Positions 8,761 to 16,904 of a DNA stretch of 64,000 nt are shown piece by piece (positions within the stretch are counted from its first letter, which is position 1; the number at the start of each line of letters is the position of its first letter). The notes under the pieces are model-generated. The model made no database searches. It was not told where the DNA came from and saw only the letters and a program-made list of their open reading frames with translations. This stretch comes from Synechococcus sp. Tobar12-5m-g (GTDB taxonomy: Bacteria; Cyanobacteriota; Cyanobacteriia; PCC-6307; Cyanobiaceae): NCBI RefSeq assembly GCF_024345415.1, contig NZ_JAGQBB010000008.1, positions 1 to 64,000 on the forward strand, written 5' to 3'. Position numbers and translations under genes: made by a program.

Positions 8761-9731
8761 TGGAGGCTGTTGCCAGAGCAGGTGCCACCCCGGCGGGCCA
8801 CGGCCTCAGCGCGTCTGCCCCGGCGATCCAGTGGTATCCGGGCCACATCGCCAAGGCGGAGCGCCAGCTCAAGGATCAGCTCAGCAAGGTGGATCTGGTG
8901 ATCGAGGTGCGGGATGCCCGCATCCCCCGGGCCACCGGCCATCCCCGCCTGCAGCGCTGGATGCAGGGCAAGCAGCGCCTGCTGGTGATCAACCGCCGCG
9001 ACATGGTGAATGAAACGGCTCGGCTGGTCTGGGACCGCTGGCTGCGGGCCCAGGGGGAGACCCCCTGGTGGTGTGACGCCAAGGTGGGAACGGGTGTCAA
9101 GCAGCTGCAGGAGGCGGCGATCCGGGCCGGCGCCCAGCTCAATGCCCGCCGGGCTGGTCGCGGCATGCAACCCCGGCCGGTGCGGGCCCTGATGCTGGGC
9201 TTCCCCAACGTGGGCAAGTCGGCCCTGATCAACCGCCTGGTGCGCCGGAAGGTGGTGGACAGCGCCCGCCGGGCCGGTGTGACCCGCACCCTGCGCTGGG
9301 TGCGGGTGGGTCAGGAGCTCGATCTGCTCGATGCCCCCGGTGTGCTGCCACCACGGCTCGATGACCAGCGGGCCGCCCTGCTGTTGGCCCTCTGCGATGA
9401 CATCGGCCAGGCGGCCTACGACGGGGAGGCCGTGGCCATGGCCTTCCTTCGCCTGCTCGATGAGCTGGCCAAGCGGCCGGCAGCCGATCTCAGCCTTGCC
9501 CTGGTGGAGAGCCGCTATGGAGTGCCGGTGCCCCGGCTCGATTCCGCCGATCCCCGCACGGCCGTGGATGGGGCGGCCTGGCTGGCGGCGGCCGCCGGCC
9601 GCCACACCAGCGGCGACACCGCCCGCATGGCCCAACGGCTGCTCGACGACTTCCGCCGCTCCCTGCTGGGCGCGATCGCCCTGGAGCTGCCGCCATCGCC
9701 ATTGCCTCCAGCACTGCCACCGCCACCGTGA
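8760..9731 (+). CDS. ylqF: Ribosome biogenesis GTPase YlqF/RbgA
   Basis: A 323 aa circularly permuted GTPase needed for late 50S subunit assembly. The order of motifs is the permuted one: WYPGHIAKAERQL, then a G4-like NRRDMV, the P-loop GFPNVGKSALIN, the switch G2/G3 region ending LDAPGVLPP. The C-terminal RNA-binding part contains the GDTARMAQRLLDDFR helix. ATG 8760 overlaps the stop of the Usp gene by one base, and its own stop overlaps the GTG start of the next gene by four bases. Confidence 0.92.
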   Translation: MEAVARAGATPAGHGLSASAPAIQWYPGHIAKAERQLKDQLSKVDLVIEVRDARIPRATGHPRLQRWMQGKQRLLVINRRDMVNETARLVWDRWLRAQGETPWWCDAKVGTGVKQLQEAAIRAGAQLNARRAGRGMQPRPVRALMLGFPNVGKSALINRLVRRKVVDSARRAGVTRTLRWVRVGQELDLLDAPGVLPPRLDDQRAALLLALCDDIGQAAYDGEAVAMAFLRLLDELAKRPAADLSLALVESRYGVPVPRLDSADPRTAVDGAAWLAAAAGRHTSGDTARMAQRLLDDFRRSLLGAIALELPPSPLPPALPPPP

Positions 9732-10678
9732 CGGCCTTCGGTTCGGGCGATGGCGCCTTGATCAGCCTGGTCTATCCCAGGCCCCTGCCGATGCGCCTGG
9801 ACCGCTGGCTGGTGGCCCAACGGCCGGAGCAGAGCCGGGCCCGCATCCAGAAACTGATCGAAGCCGGGCTGGTGCAGGTGAACGGGGTCACCGGCCGCGC
9901 CAAGACCCCCCTGCGCCCGGGCGACGCGGTGGAGCTGTGGATGCCGCCGCCGGAACCGCTGCCTTACCTGCTGCCCCAGGCGATGCCCCTGGATGTGCTG
10001 TTCGAGGACGAGCACCTGATCGTGCTCAACAAGCCGGCCGGCCTCACCGTTCATCCGGCTCCCGGCAACCGGGATGGAACCCTGGTGAACGGGTTGCTGC
10101 ACCACTGCCCCGACCTGCCGGGCATCGGCGGGGAGCGGCGGCCGGGCATCGTGCACCGCCTCGACAAGGACACCACCGGCTGCATCGTGGTGGCCAAAAG
10201 CCAGGAGGCGCTGGTGAAGCTGCAGGTGCAGATCCAGAAGCGGATCGCCTCGCGTGCGTATCTGGCGGTGATCCACGGGGTGCCGAAAACGGAAAGCGGC
10301 ACGATCGAGGCCGCGATAGGCCGCCATCCGATCGATCGCAAGAAGTACGCCGTGGTGGACGGCGAGAAAGGTCGTCACGCCACCACCCGCTGGCGGCTGA
10401 TCGAGCGGCTCGGCGATTACTCCCTGCTGCGCTTCCAGCTCGACACCGGCCGCACCCACCAGATCCGGGTGCACTGCGCCCACCTGGGCCATCCGATCGT
10501 GGGGGATGCCACCTACGGCCGCTGCCGCAAGTTGCCGATGGCCCTGCCCGGCCAGGCCCTGCATGCGGTGCAGCTGGGCCTGGACCACCCGATCAGCGGC
10601 GAGCGGCTGGTCTTTGAAGCCCCCCTGCCCGAGGTGTTCGAGAAGCTGCTGGCGGTGCTGCGCAGGAGCCGCAGCTAG
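9728..10678 (+). CDS. rluD: Large-subunit rRNA pseudouridine synthase, RluD family
   Basis: A 316 aa enzyme that isomerises specific uridines in 23S rRNA. An N-terminal S4-like RNA-binding domain (MRLDRWLVAQRPEQSRARIQ, residues 18-80) precedes the catalytic domain with GIVHRLDKDTTG, where the Asp is the known catalytic residue of RluA/RluD enzymes, and LDTGRTHQIRVH. The start is GTG 9728, inside the stop region of ylqF. Its 3' end overlaps the convergent UPF0114 pseudogene by four bases. RluD versus RluC substrate choice cannot be read from the sequence. Confidence 0.88.
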   Translation: MTAFGSGDGALISLVYPRPLPMRLDRWLVAQRPEQSRARIQKLIEAGLVQVNGVTGRAKTPLRPGDAVELWMPPPEPLPYLLPQAMPLDVLFEDEHLIVLNKPAGLTVHPAPGNRDGTLVNGLLHHCPDLPGIGGERRPGIVHRLDKDTTGCIVVAKSQEALVKLQVQIQKRIASRAYLAVIHGVPKTESGTIEAAIGRHPIDRKKYAVVDGEKGRHATTRWRLIERLGDYSLLRFQLDTGRTHQIRVHCAHLGHPIVGDATYGRCRKLPMALPGQALHAVQLGLDHPISGERLVFEAPLPEVFEKLLAVLRRSRS

Positions 10679-11190
10679 GGATCGCCGCCGGCCTTGGCGG
10701 GATTGACCTGGTTTTCGCCGCCATAGATCTTGAAGGCCAGCAGGGCGGCAGTGACCAGGACCGTTCCGGTTCCGGCGAACAGCAGCTCGATGCCATTGGA
10801 ATGCTGATCCTTGATCGAGCTCTCCAGATGGCTGAAGGTCTCAAGGAAGGAAACGGCCATCGAGAGGGATCAGGAAGTTGGCGAACATGCTCTTGCCCTC
10901 ATGGAAGCTGCGTACCCGGATCGGCTCCGGCAGGTTCAGTTCTCGCACGAACAGGCAAAACATCCCGATCGCCAGGGTCAGGCAGCCGCTGCCCACCAGG
11001 AAAAACCGATGGCCTGCAGGATCTGCACCTCGAAGTGGCCCAGCTTCTCGAAATCCCCCCAGAAAGCCTCATCCAGCTGGTCCACCACCAGATGGGCTCC
11101 CATCAGGTAAGTGGCCGCCGTCGCGGCCAGCAGACCGAGAACGGCAATGACGATCAGAAAGCGCGCTCTCGGCAGGAAGCGATGGATCAC
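10675..11190 (-). pseudogene. UPF0114 (YqhA-like) membrane protein gene with two frameshifts
   Basis: Three pieces of one membrane protein lie in successive frames on the minus strand. The first (from ATG 11190) starts MIHRFLPRARFLIVIAVLG and ends after QAIGFSWWAAAA. The second reads LVGSGCLTLAIGMFCLFVRE, then PEPIRVRSFHEGKSM. The third reads MAVSFLETFSHLESSIKDQH and ends at 10675. Together they match UPF0114/YqhA layout: four helices and an S-h-x-FLE signature. The first shift sits in a run of five A on the plus strand near 10999, where a sixth A would restore frame. The second is near 10861. Either a decayed gene or sequence errors. Confidence 0.7.
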
Positions 11191-11453
11191 GGGGTGGGGG
11201 TCAGCAAAGCCGACAGATCACGGGAGAAGATCCTTGGTTTTATCTCGTTCTGTTCGTCGCGGCCATGGGCGACGAAGTCTCAGCCGGATTCGCCCCCCCG
11301 ACTCCATCTCCCCTTCTGGTCCCGCCACCCAGGCGATCGCCAGCTGGGCCAAGGCCACCCTCTCCCCCCCCAGGGCCCCTGCTCTGGCAGACCCTCTTTC
11401 ACAAGAGCGCCTGCCTCTCCTGCACCTGGGCCAGAGGGGGTGTTCGCCCAGCG

Positions 11454-11582
11454 CAGTCTGGCGACCTGCAGGCAGCGCTCAACGGCAAGACCTACCAGCA
11501 ACGCGCCGATCCCTTCTCCTCGCCAGCGAGGATCTCTGGCCAGTCGAGCCATCCGGAAGCAGGGGATCGGATAGGGAGGCAC
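11454..11582 (-). pseudogene. Fragment of a GNAT acetyltransferase (TacT-like toxin family)
   Basis: About 43 codons reading VPPYPIPCFRMARLA, DPRWRGEGIGALL and AVERCLQVA. This is the acetyl-CoA-binding part of a GNAT acetyltransferase (R/Q-x-x-G-x-G/A pattern as RGEGIG), most like the tRNA-acetylating toxins paired with DUF1778 antitoxins. A stop lies directly upstream, and the similarity ends after the fragment, so both the N-terminal strands and the C-terminal catalytic Tyr region are missing. No antitoxin partner is seen next to it. Confidence 0.5.
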
Positions 11583-11936
11583 TTAAGCCTCGCCTGACAA
11601 GGTCAGGGCTCATTCCGTCCTCAGTCCGCTATCATGAGCTTGGCGACTTATGTGGATCAGGCCATCAACACATTCACCAATTCCTGTCATTCGTCGATGG
11701 CCTTGGTTGCCAATTCGCTCGCCGCTATTCCGATCTGCTGGCGGTAGTTGAAGCCCAAGGACTAGCCCCCCTGGGAGCTGGTGCGGGCCTGGGGCCGGGT
11801 GACTAACCCCCGTTACCGCATCAAGCGCTGCCCACCGGCGGTGGCAGCTGGCTCAATGCCCTCCCTGACCCGGATCAAGGCTGTCCTGCGCTGGATGGGC
11901 GCAGATAGCTCAGAAGAAAGCGCATTTTTGCGGTAA
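11583..11936. other. Stretch without a convincing gene
   Basis: No full-length gene is recognised between the GNAT fragment and the hairpin at 11937. A short plus-strand frame from ATG 11634 (37 codons, MSLATYVDQAINTF...) and a later open stretch in the same frame ending SSEESAFLR at 11935 are separated by two stops. They may be relics of one small gene, but I recognise neither. Confidence 0.4.
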
Positions 11937-11975
11937 CGAGCCCAGCAGCGCCTCAGCAGCTCCTGGGCTCGTTTT
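11937..11975 (+). terminator. Hairpin with T-run, probable terminator
   Basis: A perfect nine-base stem, CGAGCCCAG (11937-11945) with CTGGGCTCG (11963-11971), encloses a 17-base loop and is followed by TTTT on the plus strand. It lies 37 bases beyond the 3' end of the minus-strand tRNA, so it might also fold in that transcript, but the T-run favours plus-strand termination. Confidence 0.5.
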
Positions 11976-12011
11976 GCTGAGAGCCCTGTGCTGCATTGGG
12001 TTTTGAGGGGA

Positions 12012-12083
<72 letters not shown>

Positions 12084-12143
12084 CTGGAGCCATTCTGAGG
12101 CCTGGCCATCACCATGCAGGCTGGGTTGACCCTTGTTGCATCG

Positions 12144-12671
12144 ATGGCCAACGGCCGCGCCCACGATCGCGCCACCTGGCTGCTTTGCCTGCCGTTCGGG
12201 CTGCTGTGGTGGCCGTGGCTGGGGATGGCGGGGCTGGGCAGCGGTGCGGCCGGCTTTCTGGTAGGCGGGCTGTGGCTTTCCCCCGATCTCGACACCCCCT
12301 CCAACCCGACGCGGCGCTGGGGGGTGCTGGCCGTGCTGTGGCTGCCCTACCGCCGACTGCTGCGCCACCGCTCGCTCCTCTCCCACAGTCCTGGCCTCGG
12401 CACGGCCGGTCGGCTAGCCTATCTGGCCGCGATCACCCTTGGTCTGAGCCTCGTCCTGCAGCCGCTGGGAATCATCCCCTCGCCACCGCGGTTGCTGGCC
12501 CTTGCCACCGGACTCTGGCGCCAGCAGCGGCCCCTCCTGCTGGCAGCGCTGCTTGGGCTGGAGGCGAGCAGCTGGCTGCACCTGATCCAGGATGGGGATC
12601 CACTGCCACGCCGTCCCCGGTTGATGCGCCGCCGCCTGCTGCGCCGCCACCGAAAGCGGATGGGACGGTGA
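12144..12671 (+). CDS. DUF2227-type putative metal-binding membrane protein
   Basis: About 175 aa. Opens MANGRAHDRATW, the conserved (S/N)GRxHDR start of DUF2227 proteins, then has two membrane segments, GGLWLSPDLDT with an Asp-x-Asp, WLPYRRLLRHRSLLSHSPG with clustered His residues likely to bind metal, a third membrane segment, and a final HLIQDGDPLPRR motif. ATG 12144 is preferred over 12114 because family members begin at this motif. Widespread in cyanobacteria; function unknown. Confidence 0.78.
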   Translation: MANGRAHDRATWLLCLPFGLLWWPWLGMAGLGSGAAGFLVGGLWLSPDLDTPSNPTRRWGVLAVLWLPYRRLLRHRSLLSHSPGLGTAGRLAYLAAITLGLSLVLQPLGIIPSPPRLLALATGLWRQQRPLLLAALLGLEASSWLHLIQDGDPLPRRPRLMRRRLLRRHRKRMGR

Positions 12672-12713
12672 GCGCGATCGAGCTTCGGTCCTCCCCGCAG
12701 GAAGCCCCTCACC

Positions 12714-13601
12714 ATGACCCCGCCCGATTCCCCTGGCACGACTGCAGAGACGGGTTCCGCCGCCACCTACGGGGCCACCAACGCCCTTGCCGAGTTGCTC
12801 AGCGTGGTGGACCGGTTGCGGGATCCGGATGGCGGCTGCCCCTGGGACCTGCGGCAGACCCATGCCTCCCTGATCCCCTATCTGCTGGAGGAGGCCCATG
12901 AAATGGCCGATGCGATCCGCCATGGCGACGACGCCCACCTCGCCGAAGAGCTGGGCGATCTGCTCCTGCAGGTGGTGCTCCACGCCCAGATCGCCGCAGA
13001 ACAGGAGCGCTTCGATCTCGAAGCGATCGCCCGCGGCCTCACCGCCAAGCTGGTGCGTCGCCATCCCCATGTGTTCGGCGATCGATCCGCCATCCATCCC
13101 AGCTGGGAGGCGATCAAGGCCGAGGAGCGGGACGTCCGCGGCGAGGCGGCCGGCGACAGCAGCCTCAGCGGGCGGCTGGGGCGCCAGGTGCGCGGCCAGC
13201 CGGCCCTGACCGGCGCCGGGGTCATCTCGTGCCAGGCGGCTGCCGCCGGATTCGAGTGGGACAGCCTTGAGGGCGTCTGGGCGAAGCTGGACGAGGAGCT
13301 GGCCGAGCTGCGCGAGGCGGTGGCCAGCGGCGATCGGGCCCATGCCCAGCAGGAGCTGGGAGATGTGCTGTTCACCGTGGTGAACGTGGCCCGCTGGTGC
13401 GGCCTTGATCCGGAGGAGGGGCTGGCCGGCACCAACCACCGCTTCCTGGATCGCTTCTCCCGGGTGGAAGCCGCCCTTGGCGGCAATCTCAGTGGCCAGA
13501 GCATCGAGCGCCTTGAAAGGCTCTGGCGCCAGGCCAAGGCCCAGATCCGCGCCGAGCAGGCGAGGGAACCGGACGGCGCTCAGTCATCGCTGCTGCCCTG
13601 A
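12714..13601 (+). CDS. mazG: Nucleoside triphosphate pyrophosphohydrolase MazG
   Basis: A 295 aa protein with two MazG halves, which hydrolyses NTPs to NMP and pyrophosphate. The first half contains GCPWDLRQTHASL, LLEEAHEMADAI and EELGDLLLQVVLHAQ with the EExxE...ExxD metal-binding pattern; the second has ELAELREA and QELGDVLFTVVNVAR. The full two-domain length matches E. coli-type MazG. Its last 22 bases overlap the convergent arfB gene. Confidence 0.93.
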   Translation: MTPPDSPGTTAETGSAATYGATNALAELLSVVDRLRDPDGGCPWDLRQTHASLIPYLLEEAHEMADAIRHGDDAHLAEELGDLLLQVVLHAQIAAEQERFDLEAIARGLTAKLVRRHPHVFGDRSAIHPSWEAIKAEERDVRGEAAGDSSLSGRLGRQVRGQPALTGAGVISCQAAAAGFEWDSLEGVWAKLDEELAELREAVASGDRAHAQQELGDVLFTVVNVARWCGLDPEEGLAGTNHRFLDRFSRVEAALGGNLSGQSIERLERLWRQAKAQIRAEQAREPDGAQSSLLP

Positions 13602-14014
13602 TCGCGCCGCTGCTGCTTGGCCTGGCTGCGCAGCCGCTTGGAGGCCAGCCGGCGCTGCACCGAGCCGCGCGTGGGCCGGGTGGGCCGGCGCGGCGGTGGC
13701 GGTGGGGCGACTGCTTCAGCCAGTAGCGCCGCCAGCCGCCGCAGGGCCGCCTGGCGATTGAGCCACTGGGAGCGGTGTTCGGAGGCGGCGATCACCACGG
13801 CCCCCTCCACCAGCGTGCCGCCGAGCCGACGCAGGGCCCGCTCCCGCAACAGCGGCGGCAGCGAGGGGGAGGTGGCGAGCGGAAACACCAGCTCCACGCG
13901 GGAGTCGGTGGTGTTCACCCCCTGGCCCCCGGGCCCGCCGGATCGCGAGAAACGCCAGCCCAGCTCGGTGGCGGGGATCTTCAGCGCGTCCGTCACCGTC
14001 AGATCGTCCGCCAT
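13580..14014 (-). CDS. arfB: Peptidyl-tRNA hydrolase ArfB-like (RF-1 GGQ domain)
   Basis: A 144 aa protein with one release-factor domain. The segment SRSGGPGGQGVNTTDSRVEL holds the GGQ motif that hydrolyses peptidyl-tRNA, and the protein ends in a long basic tail (QRRLASKRLRSQAKQQRR) such as ArfB/YaeJ uses to probe the empty mRNA channel of stalled ribosomes. The start ATG 14014 fits the family length; the frame is open further upstream only by antisense coincidence with speE. Confidence 0.9.
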   Translation of the reverse strand: MADDLTVTDALKIPATELGWRFSRSGGPGGQGVNTTDSRVELVFPLATSPSLPPLLRERALRRLGGTLVEGAVVIAASEHRSQWLNRQAALRRLAALLAEAVAPPPPPRRPTRPTRGSVQRRLASKRLRSQAKQQRRDQGSSDD

Positions 14015-14095
14015 GGAGCCAGGCTGCCAGGCCTGGCGCCGTGCTGCCGGACACCGGCGTGAAACGCTTAGCTGGAGGCCTTGCAAGCCATCCGC

Positions 14096-14989
14096 ATGCC
14101 GCCTGCCGCCGCCTCCCCCCAAACCCCGACGCCATCGCCGACACCGACCCCCGGCTGGGTCGATGAGATCCACGAGGGTGTGCGCTATGGCCTGGAGGCC
14201 ACCGTGCTGGTGGAGCGCCACAGCCCCTTCCAGCGGGTCACGGTGATCGAGAGCGCCCGCTACGGCAAGGGATTGCTGCTCGATGGCTGCTGGATGACGG
14301 CCGAGCGCCAGGAGCGCCACTACCACGAACCCCTGGTGCATCCGGCCCTCTGCGGTGCCGAGCGGATCGAGCAGGTGCTGGTGATCGGCGGCGGCGATGG
14401 CGGCACGGCCCGCGAATGCCTGCGCCACGACGGTGTGGACCACCTCGACCTGGTGGAGATCGACGGTCTGGTGGTGGACCTGTGCCGGGAGCATCTGCCC
14501 TCTCTGGGCGCCAGCGCCTGGAGCGACCCCCGCTTCCACCTCACCGTCGGCGATGGGATCGCCTGGGTGGCGGGCGCCGCAACCGCCAGCTACGACGTGG
14601 TGATCGTGGACGGTTCCGATCCGGCCGGGCCAGCCGAAGGACTGTTTAACCGGGCCTTCTTCGAGCACTGCCGCCGCCTGCTGCGGCCGGGGGGCGTGTT
14701 CGCCACCCAGAGCGAATCGCCGGAGGCCTTCCGCGGCGTGCACCTCGAGACGGTGCGGCTGCTGCGGCAGGTGTTCGGCCACGCCGATCCCCTCTACGGC
14801 TGGGTGCCGATGTATCCCAGTGGCTGGTGGAGCTGGACCTTCGCCGCCACCGATGGCCCCCGCTACCGCCATCCCGACCCGGAGCGGGCCGCCTCCGTGG
14901 CGCCCGGCTGCCAGATCTGGAGCCCCCGCTGGCAGGGTGGAGCCTTCGAGGCCGTGCCCGCCGGAATCGAGCGGGAGCTGGCGGGCTGA
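14096..14989 (+). CDS. speE: Spermidine synthase
   Basis: A Rossmann aminopropyltransferase, about 297 aa. Conserved segments: [30 protein letters not shown], the SAM-binding [16 protein letters not shown], the catalytic-region [16 protein letters not shown], and the C-terminal WSWTFA. It converts putrescine and decarboxylated SAM to spermidine. A Pro/Thr-rich N-terminal leader makes the start uncertain; TTG 14081 behind GGAGG is the alternative. Followed four bases later by speB, so agmatine and putrescine steps are genetically linked. Confidence 0.92.
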   Translation: MPPAAASPQTPTPSPTPTPGWVDEIHEGVRYGLEATVLVERHSPFQRVTVIESARYGKGLLLDGCWMTAERQERHYHEPLVHPALCGAERIEQVLVIGGGDGGTARECLRHDGVDHLDLVEIDGLVVDLCREHLPSLGASAWSDPRFHLTVGDGIAWVAGAATASYDVVIVDGSDPAGPAEGLFNRAFFEHCRRLLRPGGVFATQSESPEAFRGVHLETVRLLRQVFGHADPLYGWVPMYPSGWWSWTFAATDGPRYRHPDPERAASVAPGCQIWSPRWQGGAFEAVPAGIERELAG

Positions 14990-14993
14990 ACCG

Positions 14994-15929
14994 ATGGGCG
15001 ATCTGTTCGAGACCGATGGGGCCCTGTTCATGGCGGCCCGCCGCGATCCGGCCGGTTGCCGGGTGGGCCTCTACGGCGTGCCCTACGACGGCACCACCTC
15101 CTTCCGGCCGGGCGCCCGCTTCGGGCCAGCGGCGATCCGGGAGGTGAGCAACGGCCTGGAAACCCATGACCCCCAGCTGGATCTGGATCTCGAGGATCTG
15201 CCCTTCGCCGACCTCGGTGCCGTGGCCATCCCGTTCGGAGCGCCCGAACCGGTGGTGGCCGCGGTGCGCCGGGCCACCGAAGCGGTGCTGGGGATGGGCC
15301 TGCGCCCTCTGATGCTGGGCGGCGAGCACTCGATCAGCAGCGGTGCGGTGGCGGCTGTGGCCGCCCGCCACCCGGATCTGGTGCTGGTGCAGCTCGATGC
15401 CCACGCCGACCTGCGGGACAGCTGGCTGGGCTCCCGCCACAACCATGCCTGCGCCATGCGCCGCTGCCTGGAGGTGCTCCCCAGCGGTGAGTTGCTGCAG
15501 ATCGCCATCCGCAGTGGCACCCGGGCGGAATTCAGCGAACTGCGCAGCAGCGGGCGCCTGGTGGGGCCAGGCCCTGGGCTCTCCCTGCATCCCGAGCGGT
15601 TGCATGCGGATCTGGAGGCGGCCCTGGCGGCCCACCGCGGCCGGCCCCTCTACCTCACCGTGGACCTCGACTGGTTCGATCCCGCGGTGATGGCGGGCAC
15701 AGGCACGCCGGAGCCGGGGGGCTTTCTCTGGGGCCACTTCAGCGGCCTGGTGGAGGAACTTCGCCACCACAACCTGGTGGCGGCGGATGTGGTGGAACTG
15801 GCGCCGATGCTCGATCCCACCGGTTGCAGCGCCGTGCTGGCGGCCAAGGTGACCCGCAGCCTGCTGCTCCTGCTCGGCTTTGCCCGTTCGCAGGGTTCAG
15901 GAGCAGGGGTGAGTAGACGGGGTCAGTAG
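14994..15929 (+). CDS. speB: Agmatinase (ureohydrolase family)
   Basis: A 311 aa binuclear manganese ureohydrolase that should convert agmatine to putrescine and urea. Metal ligands are visible in GGEHSIS, QLDAHADLRDSW and TVDLDWFDPA, the standard His/Asp triads of the arginase superfamily. ATG 14994 lies four bases after the speE stop. Its 3' end overlaps the convergent cyclic-nucleotide-domain gene by seven bases. The SpeB rather than arginase assignment rests mainly on pairing with speE. Confidence 0.9.
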   Translation: MGDLFETDGALFMAARRDPAGCRVGLYGVPYDGTTSFRPGARFGPAAIREVSNGLETHDPQLDLDLEDLPFADLGAVAIPFGAPEPVVAAVRRATEAVLGMGLRPLMLGGEHSISSGAVAAVAARHPDLVLVQLDAHADLRDSWLGSRHNHACAMRRCLEVLPSGELLQIAIRSGTRAEFSELRSSGRLVGPGPGLSLHPERLHADLEAALAAHRGRPLYLTVDLDWFDPAVMAGTGTPEPGGFLWGHFSGLVEELRHHNLVAADVVELAPMLDPTGCSAVLAAKVTRSLLLLLGFARSQGSGAGVSRRGQ

Positions 15930-16318
15930 CAGTAGGAGCCGCTGGAGCGCTGCTCCCTCAGGCGCCGGTGCTGCTGAGCGATCAGCAACACCGCCAGGGT
16001 GGGATGGTTGTGAAGGAGGTTCAGAAAACTCAGCCTGCCAAGCTTCACCACTTCGACCGGCGTGCGGGCCAGGGCATCCATCCTGAACGCGCCGCCCCTC
16101 CAGACGATGTCCAGGTAGCTGAACAGCTCACCGGGCCTGTAGCAGACCCGCTCTCCTGATTTGTCGATCAGCTCGACGATGCCCTTACGCAGCCCATAGA
16201 TGGCGTTCACAGGCTCACCCTGGCGAAAGATGCGGGTGCCGGTGGGCAGAGTGAACGTTTCGCCATCCACCTGGGAGGCCAACAGATCTACCGGAAGAGC
16301 CTTCGCGGGTTGGACCAA
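15923..16318 (-). CDS. Stand-alone cyclic-nucleotide-binding-domain protein
   Basis: A 131 aa protein with one CRP-type beta-barrel (FTLPTGTRIFRQGEPVNAIY, GLRKGIVELI, YRPGELFSYLDI) and no helix-turn-helix after it. A very strong ribosome site, AAGGAGGT on the minus strand (16325-16332), sits six bases before TTG 16318 and fixes that start; a nearer ATG at 16324 is out of frame. The phosphate-binding cassette is not canonical (RTPVEVVKLGRL lacks the usual R-A-A core), so ligand binding is uncertain. Confidence 0.72.
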   Translation of the reverse strand: MVQPAKALPVDLLASQVDGETFTLPTGTRIFRQGEPVNAIYGLRKGIVELIDKSGERVCYRPGELFSYLDIVWRGGAFRMDALARTPVEVVKLGRLSFLNLLHNHPTLAVLLIAQQHRRLREQRSSGSYCY

Positions 16319-16474
16319 CCATCTACCTCCTTACAGGGCGAGATCAACGAAGTCGTTCGCCTGAATCGATCAGGCCAACTCCAGCAAACCAGGCCAACTC
16401 CAGGAATCTGGTGTGCCTGGCGACAAAGGCGCCAATCCCCACTTCTAGCGGAGCTTCAGCGTTTTCGGCGACTT

Positions 16475-16726
16475 TCAGGACACCAAGGCCGGCTCCAGCA
16501 GGCCGGCGATGGAAAGCTGCTGATCGGAGCTGACCTGGGGCTCCAGAGAAAACGCCTGGAAGGGCTTCCCGCTGGAGCGTGCCCCTGGGGGCGTCCAGTG
16601 ATGACAGGAGAGTTCACCACTCCAGTCCGGATGGATGGCCAGCCTCCTGAGCATGCACCAGCCCGGTGCACCGCCCTGGGGGGTGATGCAGTGGCTGCAA
16701 CTCCGACAGCTGGGGCGCTGGCCCAT
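16475..16726 (-). CDS. Small cysteine-rich protein of unknown function
   Basis: An 83 aa frame opening MGQRPSCRSCSHCITPQGG, followed by APGWCMLRRLAIHP and LSCHHWTPPG. The CxxCxxC cluster plus two further Cys and paired His suggest a zinc- or iron-sulfur-binding fold. Codon use is GC-rich like real genes nearby. No ribosome site is evident before ATG 16726. I cannot name the family. Confidence 0.5.
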   Translation of the reverse strand: MGQRPSCRSCSHCITPQGGAPGWCMLRRLAIHPDWSGELSCHHWTPPGARSSGKPFQAFSLEPQVSSDQQLSIAGLLEPALVS

Positions 16727-16904
16727 GAGCAGGTGAACGTCTTGGATTCAAGGGTCCCAAGGTACAGAGACCGAAGACTGTCAAGCAGGGGTAGAACCGA
16801 ACCTCCCGGAAGTCTTCCGGATTGGCGCTTCTGCCAACCGGTCGTCCGACCAGCCCATCGGCCTCCATAGGATCCCGTTGATCCCCCCTGATCGCTTGGC
16901 TTCC

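Noticed and set aside
11111-11806. A 231-codon plus-strand frame across the debris zone
   Set aside because: Arg/Ser/Pro-rich with no motif, and it overlaps the better supported GNAT fragment and UPF0114 pieces on the other strand.
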